From the NCBI GenBank assembly GCA_964230195.1, contig CAXRGH010000250.1, positions 1 through 22,920 of the forward strand: a stretch of DNA of 22,920 nt. The letters are read 5' to 3'. Positions 14,930 through 22,920 of the stretch are shown piece after piece (positions within the stretch are counted from its first letter, which is position 1; each line of letters opens with the position of its first letter). A model generated the notes under the pieces. The model was not told where the DNA came from and did not search any database. It worked only from the letters and a program-made list of their open reading frames with translations. Source of the DNA: CAXRGH01 sp964230195. Lineage in GTDB: Bacteria > Pseudomonadota > Gammaproteobacteria > Enterobacterales > Alteromonadaceae. The translations under genes were made by a program, and so were the position numbers.

Positions 14930-17733
14930 TGAGGTCTCCATTTTTCAATAATCGTTCTATCCAAGTTAGCTCCATGATAATCATTGATACCCATGGTTGC
15001 TCGCACAAAGTTTGCGCCATATAGGTTACAATCAGAAAAATTGGTCTGCCTGATATACGCCCCGTAAAAAGACGCTTCCATAAAGTTACTGTGACAAAGC
15101 TCAGCATTGTTCAAGTAACTGGACTGAAATAAGGCACGCTGCATATTGCAATCTCGGAGAATCGAGTCGTCCATCCTGGCTTGAGACATGTCTGCCTGTT
15201 TCATGTTGTTATTCGAAAACACAGCAGAGGATAACTGTGCACCGCGAAATGAAGCCATGTTTAAATCGAGATTTTTGAAAACGCTACCGCGCAATTCACA
15301 CTGGCCAACAAAACGGGTATTTTCAAGTTTTCCGTTTATAAACTCTGTGCCATTCGCTTGAGCGTCCAGAAAATTGCTGCTTGATAGATCGCAATCATGA
15401 AAGTGGGAACTTGGTAGCTCATTTTCAACAAAATGGCTGCCGTTGAAAGTCACTTTTTCGAAATGACAGCTTTTCCAAATCACGTTAATAAAGATACTAA
15501 TTTCAAAGTCACAGTCGCGAAAATTTGTCTCATTGATACTGGATTCGATTAGCGTAATACTTGGGAATTGACAATTGGTGAACGTCGTTCCTTGGTACGT
15601 TGCATACATCAATTCAGTATGAGTCATATCACAATCAGTAAAAACGCAGTTAACAAATTGAGAGCGTCCCAAATTTGTTTTGTCGAGAGATACAGTGTGG
15701 AAATAGCAGTCTTTAAATAAACAGCTAACGGCAATCGCATTCGAAAAATTGGTTCGAGTCAGATCACAATTGATGAACTTGCATCCTTCAAGAAGACATT
15801 CGGATAAGTTCGCGTTCGACAGGTCGAGACCAGAGAAATCCACGCAAGCAAAATCATTTCCAGAGAGATCAGCATTGTTTGAAAGTTGAGCGATAGCATA
15901 CTCACGGAGTTGATCCTCCTTTCCTGGGTGAGGTGATACCGCATTTTCAATAGCATGCGCACCCTCTCTATACGTTTTATTTAACTCTTTTTCGGCCTCA
16001 TCGAACTCTGAAAGCAGTTCTTTAACATCAACGTCCAATTTCGTAATTTCACTTTCCGCAACCCCAAGTTCACGAAGCTGTGCTTGTTTTTCTTTCATAC
16101 TTTCAATATCGCGACGCAGTTCCGCTGTCTGCTCCTTGAGATTATTCCTCGGCCAAGCAGCTGGTAGAGAGAGCCGCAGCAAGCCTTCCTCCATAGCCTT
16201 GATCCTTTGTTCTGTGTAATCATCTTTCGGCTGCGATTTAAGCTTTGCTATTTCCTGCTGTGCGCTGAGTATGGCTTGTTCCTTTGAAGTTGAGGAAATT
16301 TTCTCGATCTCTTCAAATAGTTGATCCATCTTCCCAAATTCAACTTTAGAGAGATCGAATGAATCTTTATCGTTAATATTTGGCGCAACTTGCTCTACCA
16401 AATCATCGATCTTAGCCTGCTGTTTTTCTGTTTCTATTCTCGCTTTTTTCTGTTCATCAGAATTGAGATAATCCTCCTCAATCCCATGTTCACGCAAAAC
16501 ATCGGCTATTTTTTGTCGTTCTTCCTCTGATTTTAATTCGGCATCCAACCGATTTTGTTCTACGTACTTGTCAATGTTGTCTTTTTGAAGGAGTTCTAAC
16601 GGAAAGTCTCCATTTGATTGCATTTGGTCAAACGCACACTGCATGCCATTCGCAATCAACGGGGCTGAGTAAAGTCCATATTTAAAACCGTTTTCGGGAC
16701 ATGTTCTTAATCTCATTTGCTCTTCGTAGTGACTCAACGAACGCTTATCATCACGACTATCCTCACATGCAAGCATCAATTTGGTCACGTCAATACCATC
16801 ACTATGATAGGCTCTTGTCGTTCCGCGGAACATCAAAATCCCCATGTTATCGTTTGGGCACAACCACACAGTATCAAGGGACAGGGGGATTTCTTTAAAC
16901 TCAAATGGCGTCTCTTCTGGAATATCATGAGGGGATGTTAACTTGTGTTGTTGTATGAAGGAGCGTGCGTATATTGTAGGTAGTTTGCAACGGATCATGG
17001 GTTGCTCCGAATGCATATTAGCGATGGTAATCACCTCTTGCCCCGTCCATTGATGAGGTAACCATTGGTCACTCATTGAATCGTTGAAAAATTTCATATC
17101 GAGATCATTTGCGAGGTTGGGCATAACCTCGTTTATATAACGTTGATCATAGGTACCTGCATATTGGCGGCGTTGAGCTGCATTATAATCAAGGGGACAA
17201 AATGCTGCCGGTTGTATCGCTTGCCCCGCACGACTAAAAGCATCCTCAGGATATTCAATACACGGCGGTTCTAAATTAACAGTACTGCCAAGGCCAACAG
17301 GGTTTTGCTCAAAATCTTCCGCCCCGTAGGCATTTTGGTAACAAATCAGAGTAGGTTTTAGGTGAGCTTCACGATTCACTCTATCGCCAACCCATTGCCC
17401 CGCCGAGTTGACGGTAAGCACTTTATCAACGAGCGCTTTTGAATCATCACGTTCATTTTCTTGAACACACAATCGCACTTCTTGAGACTTCCCATTTGTG
17501 CTAGGGAAGCACTTGCCAACCATGATGACTTCATGGGACCCTTTTGGCATGCCTGAATCAAAACCATGACGCTTTAGATGATGGCCTAATGTCTGCCACA
17601 TATCTTGCTCCAAAAGAATATCGCCTGTAGCCAGATCAAAGGCGACGGTCGCTGTCACACAAAAGATGTCTTGTTGTTGCCAACAAAAGTTACGGTGAAG
17701 AAGACCTAATTGAAGTGGTTTAATAATATTCAA
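14926..17733 (-). CDS. DUF2169 / coiled-coil / pentapeptide-repeat fusion protein
   Basis: 935 residues from a TTG start at 17733; no ATG or GTG is available in frame between the upstream stop and here, and the ribosome site is weak. Residues of about 5-370 are a DUF2169 domain, a family linked to type VI cargo loading (the Agrobacterium DUF2169 protein serves as adaptor for a VgrG-borne effector). Residues of about 385-600 are charged and helical with coiled-coil character, rich in Glu, Lys, Gln. From about 620 to 930 comes a pentapeptide-repeat helix with ADLSGNDFACVDFSGLDLSN at its start. It begins 14 bases after vgrG and overlaps the next pentapeptide gene, so all are one translational unit. 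Plausible role: adaptor that links cargo to VgrG or the PAAR-like tip. No toxin motif is visible, though the fusion itself could be the cargo. Confidence 0.87.
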   Translation of the reverse strand: MNIIKPLQLGLLHRNFCWQQQDIFCVTATVAFDLATGDILLEQDMWQTLGHHLKRHGFDSGMPKGSHEVIMVGKCFPSTNGKSQEVRLCVQENERDDSKALVDKVLTVNSAGQWVGDRVNREAHLKPTLICYQNAYGAEDFEQNPVGLGSTVNLEPPCIEYPEDAFSRAGQAIQPAAFCPLDYNAAQRRQYAGTYDQRYINEVMPNLANDLDMKFFNDSMSDQWLPHQWTGQEVITIANMHSEQPMIRCKLPTIYARSFIQQHKLTSPHDIPEETPFEFKEIPLSLDTVWLCPNDNMGILMFRGTTRAYHSDGIDVTKLMLACEDSRDDKRSLSHYEEQMRLRTCPENGFKYGLYSAPLIANGMQCAFDQMQSNGDFPLELLQKDNIDKYVEQNRLDAELKSEEERQKIADVLREHGIEEDYLNSDEQKKARIETEKQQAKIDDLVEQVAPNINDKDSFDLSKVEFGKMDQLFEEIEKISSTSKEQAILSAQQEIAKLKSQPKDDYTEQRIKAMEEGLLRLSLPAAWPRNNLKEQTAELRRDIESMKEKQAQLRELGVAESEITKLDVDVKELLSEFDEAEKELNKTYREGAHAIENAVSPHPGKEDQLREYAIAQLSNNADLSGNDFACVDFSGLDLSNANLSECLLEGCKFINCDLTRTNFSNAIAVSCLFKDCYFHTVSLDKTNLGRSQFVNCVFTDCDMTHTELMYATYQGTTFTNCQFPSITLIESSINETNFRDCDFEISIFINVIWKSCHFEKVTFNGSHFVENELPSSHFHDCDLSSSNFLDAQANGTEFINGKLENTRFVGQCELRGSVFKNLDLNMASFRGAQLSSAVFSNNNMKQADMSQARMDDSILRDCNMQRALFQSSYLNNAELCHSNFMEASFYGAYIRQTNFSDCNLYGANFVRATMGINDYHGANLDRTIIEKWRPQ

Positions 17734-17747
17734 TGTATCACCAACCG

Positions 17748-20726
17748 CTAGTTAATCATCTTAACAGCAGCAGACGTTTGCAAATCCGCTATTTGACAAC
17801 GGATTTTAACCTTGGAGTTTTCAGCTGCCATACTGGTATTGTTGATGTGATGCAACACCCCTTGGATTTTTGACAACGTATTCGCTATTTTTGACATACC
17901 GTTATCCACTTCACTCGCAACCGCTTTAATTCGCAGTTTCCTGCCTTCAATTCTGGTTAGCTCGTATTGAGTGACAAATGTTCCAAGATCCACTTCAGCC
18001 CCCCACTTAAATTCTGATTTAATTCCAAAATAGGCATCTACCGAAAAACCTAACTGTGATGTCGACGAACCTGTCAAGCTCATGCTGTTCGTGACGCCAA
18101 AGTACATATCGCTGAATGCGCCCATGTAGAAGCTTGCTGCCGCACCGTGATGATGATTTCGCGCTCCGCCAAAATATTGTTGGACGGAACTCCCCTCAAT
18201 TTTTGTTTCGCTATCCCCTCGCACATGTGAATGAGTATTTCCATGGACATGCTCTTCTGAGTTGCCGACAATCACAGATAGGTTTTCTCCGTGACGATAA
18301 TCATAAGTATTACCAATTGTTTTGGTGGCGACTGTTGACCCCGAAGCAAGACCTGTGACCAGTGAACCATTGATGTCGTCATAGTCAGGCCCTGGCGGTT
18401 TCGCCATATCTTCGTCATGTTCTGCATTGATGGCTTCAGTATTACTGTTAACAAGGTTTTCCGTATAACCATTTGAAAAATTATAATCTGCAGGTGCATC
18501 ACACCATTCAAAACGCCGTCCGTGATGATAATTAAATTGGTCACCCCAGCGTTTACTGACTGAATGGTCCTCGGGATTAACGGCTCTATCATGTCGTGAA
18601 TTTGCATACTTATTAGGTTGAGGGTCTTTTGTTGCGTCATACAGGTCATTTTTTACTGGTGGAATATCAAAATGTTCGTCATTAAGGTCAATACCATACA
18701 TGTAGGAGTGAAATTCTTCGTAACTGTCGCCGAAGTCATACACTCTATCGTCGCCAAAGATGTACCGATTTCCCTCGCCAAATTCAAAGCGGTTTGCACA
18801 GCGACGTTCAAATATAAAATTACCACTCAGTTCCTCTTCGAGAGAAAATGTATATTGCTCCTCACTCAATTTTTTTTGGGTAGCTCTATCCTTTAAAGTT
18901 TCACCAAAACTGCTTTCCCAACTCGCCCTATCCGTTAACGTTGGTTGCGGTATCATTTGTCCATAATAATTCAGACGAGGGATTTCGAACTTTGCGTCCT
19001 CAATAAATTGTGAATGCACTTCAATTCTCAGCCCAGAACCTATATCTCTTCTCTCTATGCCAGTAGTATGAAATGCTAACCCTTTAATGCCATTAATTGT
19101 TGGATCCGGTATATCCGCTCGTTTTTCAACAATTACATCATCGAAATCGGGAATGCTAAGTTTGATACTGCCATTGTCAGACGGCAGCGACAGCTCAATG
19201 GCTTGCGAATCACTGGTATCATTCATATTCAGCTTATTACCCGCCGCCGTTTGAATAAGGTTCTCGGCGTTGTTATTTTCCGTAACCAGACTTTGCTGGC
19301 TGCCCGCGTCTGTCATTGTACCGACAATCACGGGTCTATCCGGGTCTCCCTCAATAAACCCAACCAACACACGTGTACCCACGAGTAACGGAAAATGTAT
19401 GCCCTCCCCATCACCACCATAGGATTCTGACTTACGCACATAATATGAGGTCGCATTATTACTGTCTGTAGACTGACTGAACAAGAATTTAACTTTGTAT
19501 CGTCCTTGAACATCCAATTGCGGCGTTGTTTGGGTGTCGTCACCGGTGATCACCCCTATCATGGTTTTGAGTATTTGCGGTTTGTTATGGGTTTGTTTCG
19601 GTGCATACGTTAAATCTTTATACAAAGCGACACAGTCTGCTTTAAATGACGGCTCTCCCGAATACGTCATATTCGCCTGAGCAAAAAGTGACTCAGTTGC
19701 CCCCTGACATTCGAGGCTTTCAATCACCACAGGGGTACCATTCAACTCCGTTATCGGGTATTGGGCAAACTTAAAGTGAGCGCCCGCAAAGACAGCATAA
19801 GTGTCAGTCTCAAACGAAAGACTCTTCTTTCGGCATAGGTAGCTATTGGCATACAAGTTTGCAACTTCCGTGGCTTCCGTGGAGCTTAATATGTTTAAGC
19901 CAAATAAGTCCAAACTGCCATGACTATTCGTATCCATTACCACTGAATCACTGATATCAAGTGAGGGCATATCGTCATTGAAATTAGCCACAGTCACTCT
20001 GTGTGGGACAAACTGATGAGTGGGATTGATTGATTGCACTTCATCAACCTCGTAAGAGACGTTAACTCCGCGTTTTTCAGCATATGACAATACACTTGGA
20101 TTCATTTCAGTAAATCCAGCCGTATTGTCAGTGAACACCACCTGCTCCCTGCCTCCGACATTTTTAAAATAGTAAAAAATTCCCTCACGCTGGAGTATGC
20201 GGTTCAAGAAAGCGAGCCCTGTTTCAGCGTACTGTAATCGAAAATTCCAAACGCGAAAGGAGTTGCTGCAGTCAATCACGTATTCCGTGCCCTGTGTCCA
20301 GCCTAGATCGCTAAGTAACGTAACTAATGTTGTTAAGATATCCTCGCCTGAGTCTGTCGCAATTCGTGGATAAATCGCGTTGTTTTCACAATAATTCAGC
20401 TTGGCGAGCTCAGGCTCCAACACCACCTCGACAACCGCTTGGGGGCTCGAACCATCTGAAGAACTGATTAACTTTACATAACGAGCACTGGTAATAATGC
20501 CGTGCAACAATCGAGCTTCATTACTGTTATGTTCAATGTGCAGTGTCGCTCTTCCATTGATAAGATCAGGTGTTGTGCTAGCGTCAATTTGGAGCAAAGT
20601 GATAGTATAACGATAGAGAGACGAAATAGCCTCAGTGCCGGCAAACTGAATCACTTGAAAATTGACCGTTGCGGAAGAACTACCCGCAGGGTTTTGATAC
20701 GAAAAAGAATAGGTAAGCTCACTCAT
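17748..20726 (-). CDS. vgrG: VgrG / TssI spike protein with long C-terminal extension
   Basis: 992 residues, well over the roughly 600-700 of a plain VgrG. Residues 1-380 are the gp27-like base (RYTITLLQID, then the typical LQYAETGLAFLNRILQREG). Residues of about 385-475 form the gp5 OB fold, with GIHFPLLVGTRVLVGFIEGD and PDRPVIVGT. From 531 the protein extends: an unfamiliar segment, a short octad-glycine block (Gly650, 658, 666), a non-repeating insert (about 680-796), then 14 octad positions (805 to 909) carrying Gly at 13 of them. A helical tail (about 935-992) ends the protein. The octads fit an extended gp5-type beta-helix needle. No known enzyme domain is seen in the extension. GGAG 11 bases before the ATG gives a modest ribosome site. 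It is the third visible gene of the operon, after tssF and tssG. Confidence 0.95.
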   Translation of the reverse strand: MSELTYSFSYQNPAGSSSATVNFQVIQFAGTEAISSLYRYTITLLQIDASTTPDLINGRATLHIEHNSNEARLLHGIITSARYVKLISSSDGSSPQAVVEVVLEPELAKLNYCENNAIYPRIATDSGEDILTTLVTLLSDLGWTQGTEYVIDCSNSFRVWNFRLQYAETGLAFLNRILQREGIFYYFKNVGGREQVVFTDNTAGFTEMNPSVLSYAEKRGVNVSYEVDEVQSINPTHQFVPHRVTVANFNDDMPSLDISDSVVMDTNSHGSLDLFGLNILSSTEATEVANLYANSYLCRKKSLSFETDTYAVFAGAHFKFAQYPITELNGTPVVIESLECQGATESLFAQANMTYSGEPSFKADCVALYKDLTYAPKQTHNKPQILKTMIGVITGDDTQTTPQLDVQGRYKVKFLFSQSTDSNNATSYYVRKSESYGGDGEGIHFPLLVGTRVLVGFIEGDPDRPVIVGTMTDAGSQQSLVTENNNAENLIQTAAGNKLNMNDTSDSQAIELSLPSDNGSIKLSIPDFDDVIVEKRADIPDPTINGIKGLAFHTTGIERRDIGSGLRIEVHSQFIEDAKFEIPRLNYYGQMIPQPTLTDRASWESSFGETLKDRATQKKLSEEQYTFSLEEELSGNFIFERRCANRFEFGEGNRYIFGDDRVYDFGDSYEEFHSYMYGIDLNDEHFDIPPVKNDLYDATKDPQPNKYANSRHDRAVNPEDHSVSKRWGDQFNYHHGRRFEWCDAPADYNFSNGYTENLVNSNTEAINAEHDEDMAKPPGPDYDDINGSLVTGLASGSTVATKTIGNTYDYRHGENLSVIVGNSEEHVHGNTHSHVRGDSETKIEGSSVQQYFGGARNHHHGAAASFYMGAFSDMYFGVTNSMSLTGSSTSQLGFSVDAYFGIKSEFKWGAEVDLGTFVTQYELTRIEGRKLRIKAVASEVDNGMSKIANTLSKIQGVLHHINNTSMAAENSKVKIRCQIADLQTSAAVKMIN

Positions 20727-20756
20727 AATGTCACTTTCTCCATGGACATCAGCAGG

Positions 20757-21731
20757 TCACAACAAACGTATAGAGGCACAGCGATGACTGCTTTCTCGCA
20801 CACTCCCGGATAACCACGCATTTAAACCGAGATTCACGTCATCTTCGCCAACCTTTGGGTCACGACTCGATGGTTCAATTTCTAAGGATAGCCAAAGAAT
20901 CAATGGATTGCCGACAAAATCTCTGATCATCGCTTTCAACGTATCTCTGTTTTTATTCGACATTACCCAATAGTCAAAAACTGATTCAGCAATTCCTTTT
21001 GCACTCACTGTCACCTTACCTTCGACATCCGACAAACAGTGGCCGACGACGGCAGATTTTCCCAAACTCGATGCATTTAAACCTAATTGAGTTTGTTGTT
21101 CCTGTGGCAGATATATACGACGACGTTGACATTGACTGATAGCAATTTGCTTTACCTTCAAAAGTCCTGCAAGCAGTTGTTTTAACCCTAAAACCGTCCC
21201 TCGTTGGTGTCTAAACACGTTAATGTGTCGCAAAATAAATGCCTTGTCGGGGAATGTTTGATACCAAGCAGCGGACGACAGCCCCCCCAAAGATTCCATC
21301 ATTGCTTGATTTGATAGTGCATGCGGCTTTGGGTTAGTAGCCAGATAATGGGGTAAATAACGAGTACGAGCCTGGTAGACTAACTGAAAGAGATGTTGAT
21401 GCAGGATGTCTAGGAAAACCTTAGCTCCCCATTCATCGCGACCCACTGATTGCAACAGCTCCTCAGTAATGTATTTGGGTAATGGTGATAGACTGCCATA
21501 TAATCCCATCAGGTTAACTTGCATAATGAAATACAAATCACCTTTTTCATCGTAACCACGCTCAACCTTTGCCACCTCACTACGAGGAAAGTTTAAGTCC
21601 AATAAGGGAGATACTCGTATTCGCTCAGGATCCTCAAAACCGTTTTGTGATAGCTCCCTCAATAAGCAACGATACGCTTGTGAAAATGTGTATTTAGAGG
21701 GGGTGGCAATGACATTTTCAGCAGGTTTCAT
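20757..21731 (-). CDS. tssG: type VI secretion baseplate subunit TssG
   Basis: 324 residues, the usual length of TssG (ImpH/VasB). Conserved family segments are visible: RIRVSPLLDLNFPRSEV near 38-54, FIMQVNLMGLYGSLSPLPKYITE near 70-90, and a middle ALSNQAMMESLGGL region. TssG forms, with TssF and TssE, the wedge of the type VI baseplate, in the cytoplasm beneath the membrane complex. Its ATG overlaps the tssF stop in an ATGA arrangement with a strong GGAGG seven bases upstream inside tssF, so the two are translationally coupled, as expected for proteins that assemble together. vgrG starts 30 bases downstream. Confidence 0.95.
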   Translation of the reverse strand: MKPAENVIATPSKYTFSQAYRCLLRELSQNGFEDPERIRVSPLLDLNFPRSEVAKVERGYDEKGDLYFIMQVNLMGLYGSLSPLPKYITEELLQSVGRDEWGAKVFLDILHQHLFQLVYQARTRYLPHYLATNPKPHALSNQAMMESLGGLSSAAWYQTFPDKAFILRHINVFRHQRGTVLGLKQLLAGLLKVKQIAISQCQRRRIYLPQEQQTQLGLNASSLGKSAVVGHCLSDVEGKVTVSAKGIAESVFDYWVMSNKNRDTLKAMIRDFVGNPLILWLSLEIEPSSRDPKVGEDDVNLGLNAWLSGSVRESSHRCASIRLL

Positions 21732-22920
21732 TCACCGCCTCCCAGGGTAAACGGCCAGTGAAACGATTCGCCACTAAAATTATCTTTTAAGTTAAATTCA
21801 AGTCCGTAGTTGATAGGAGTAGCCATCAACAACAGTTGTCGAATCAATACAGCAAACACGTAGCTATCTGCTAAATTCACAAAATGGTCAACCGCCAACT
21901 CGAGCATACAACGCCGCCCACGGAACACCTCACCGTCCCTCACATGATCAACATAGGAGACAGAAAAAGATTGAATCCCCTCTATTTTATGCAGGGAGGT
22001 TTGGTAGAACGCCGACCCTTTTTGTTGAATAGGTAAATGATGTTTCATGTACTCACGTAGCTCTGAATCATTGGTCAAACTATTCACACCTGCACCTTGG
22101 TCGGACACAAGCTGCCAAACAGATTCGTCAGCAATAATGGGGGGCAGATATTCACTGCAAGGTGTAATATTGCGATAGCTAATCACTTCGGGAGTATTCG
22201 TTGTCGCCCGACAGATATCACCCGGGTTTAATTGACTACCCCGATGCCCATGGCAACAATCCACCTTCACTCGCAATACCTGCTCCGCTTCAACATCAAA
22301 CTGTTCAGCACACTGAAGTGCGATAATATCTTCCACATTTTCCCCAAAGGTACCTTGCATACGGTAGTAATGATATCCGTTGTCACCGTCTAACTGCTGC
22401 GGATTATTGATATTTTGATACACTACATTGCGTTTACGCCCTTCAACTAGGGATTCCACTTTTATGACATCAACAATCGTGAGTGAGCGTTCTTTCCCAA
22501 TATCTTTCAAACGAGCCGTAATTGGATATTCACCTGAAAATTCGGCCATTTGCACCGGTTCCGCATAGTGAGAAAAACGGTTAATCACGGGGACACAGAA
22601 TAAGTGGAAATAAGTGGTTTTGAGATCCGGCAATTTTGAGTTCACGCCAGAAAACTCGAATCGTACAGTCACTTTTTTGCCTCGACGTTTGTGCCAATTG
22701 GCCATATCTAACTCAAAGAAAAAGAGTTTTTCGGGAAACAAAAAGTAATCTTGCATCAAGGCGTGGGCAGCACTACTTCCCCCATTTTGGTTAAACACGT
22801 GATTATCGGGACTCATTCCATTGCAATGTAATGCTTCCACCGGTAATTCATGCTCACCGTTATCATCTGTCACTACCACTCGTGATAAGGAACGGTCAAA
22901 CAGTTGATACCAAACCACAC
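21728..22920 (-). CDS. tssF: type VI secretion baseplate subunit TssF, 5' end outside window
   Basis: The open frame reaches the right edge with no start inside the window; the GTG at 22918 is taken as an internal codon. The visible 397 codons are the C-terminal two-thirds of a TssF (ImpG/VasA), which is normally about 590 residues, so roughly 190 residues are missing. Family features include FFFELDMANWHKRRGKKVTVRFEF near the left of the visible part, TTYFHLFCVPVINRFSHYAEPV, and a C-terminal YVFAVLIRQLLLMATPINYGLEFN. TssF is the main baseplate wedge protein and contacts TssG and TssK. Further type VI genes (tssA, B, C, E, H, J, K, L, M) are not in the window and are expected upstream, to the right. 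Confidence 0.94.
   Translation of the reverse strand, partial: VVWYQLFDRSLSRVVVTDDNGEHELPVEALHCNGMSPDNHVFNQNGGSSAAHALMQDYFLFPEKLFFFELDMANWHKRRGKKVTVRFEFSGVNSKLPDLKTTYFHLFCVPVINRFSHYAEPVQMAEFSGEYPITARLKDIGKERSLTIVDVIKVESLVEGRKRNVVYQNINNPQQLDGDNGYHYYRMQGTFGENVEDIIALQCAEQFDVEAEQVLRVKVDCCHGHRGSQLNPGDICRATTNTPEVISYRNITPCSEYLPPIIADESVWQLVSDQGAGVNSLTNDSELREYMKHHLPIQQKGSAFYQTSLHKIEGIQSFSVSYVDHVRDGEVFRGRRCMLELAVDHFVNLADSYVFAVLIRQLLLMATPINYGLEFNLKDNFSGESFHWPFTLGGGE

Noticed and set aside
14930..14941. ATG at 14941 as start of the 353-residue pentapeptide protein
   Set aside because: No ribosome site precedes it, whereas the ATG at 14929 has GGAG and the ATGA overlap seen at other junctions of the operon.
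18140..18155. His-rich stretch (HHH) in VgrG as a metal-binding enzyme motif
   Set aside because: The His residues fall in the octad repeat pattern of the needle and no HExxH or HNH-type motif is present.
1..22920. CRISPR arrays, tRNA or rRNA genes, insertion sequences, phage integrase
   Set aside because: No regularly spaced repeats, cloverleaf-like stretch, transposase or integrase frame was seen anywhere.

Overview
The window suggests a marine gammaproteobacterium, possibly Alteromonadales or a relative. This is inferred from the gene families (lipoprotein M3 peptidase, secreted gamma-glutamyltransferase, lipoprotein GH3 glucosidase, a type VI secretion cluster with DUF2169/DUF3540/PAAR-like genes) and the moderately AT-rich sequence. 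No rRNA, tRNA, CRISPR array or insertion sequence is visible, and no gene-free stretch reaches 300 bases.

Left part (1-5122): the 5' portion of a lipoprotein M3 zinc metallopeptidase on the minus strand, cut by the window edge. A small zinc-ribbon protein follows on the plus strand, then an unrecognised 141-residue protein and a periplasmic gamma-glutamyltransferase, both on the minus strand.

Middle part (5285-10380): a two-gene plus-strand unit. A MerR-type regulator overlaps a 664-residue protein with a VIT-like region followed by a von Willebrand A-like region that has no recognisable metal site. Convergent to it is a GH3 beta-glucosidase-type lipoprotein with an inserted PA14 domain. A perfect LacI-family-type palindrome lies just upstream of the GH3 start codon.

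Right part (10613-22920): one tightly packed minus-strand operon, transcribed from right to left. It begins beyond the window with tssF (3' part only), then tssG (4-bp ATGA overlap), vgrG, a DUF2169/coiled-coil/pentapeptide-repeat fusion, a second pentapeptide-repeat protein (4-bp ATGA overlap), a DUF3540 protein and a PAAR-like DUF4150 tip protein. It ends with a membrane sensor carrying a SpoIIE/PP2C-like output and a small STAS-like protein. TssF and TssG are baseplate wedge subunits, VgrG plus the PAAR-like protein form the spike, and the DUF2169, pentapeptide and DUF3540 proteins probably handle spike or cargo assembly. The last two genes look like a signalling pair. No known toxin or immunity domain is recognisable.

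Most notable points: a C-terminal VgrG needle with an octad glycine periodicity (13 of 14 positions) interrupted upstream by a non-repeating insert; a phosphatase-like domain that seems to have lost most metal ligands, paired with a STAS protein lacking a phosphorylatable residue; the DUF2169/pentapeptide fusion next to a second pentapeptide protein; and the MerR/VIT-like pair.
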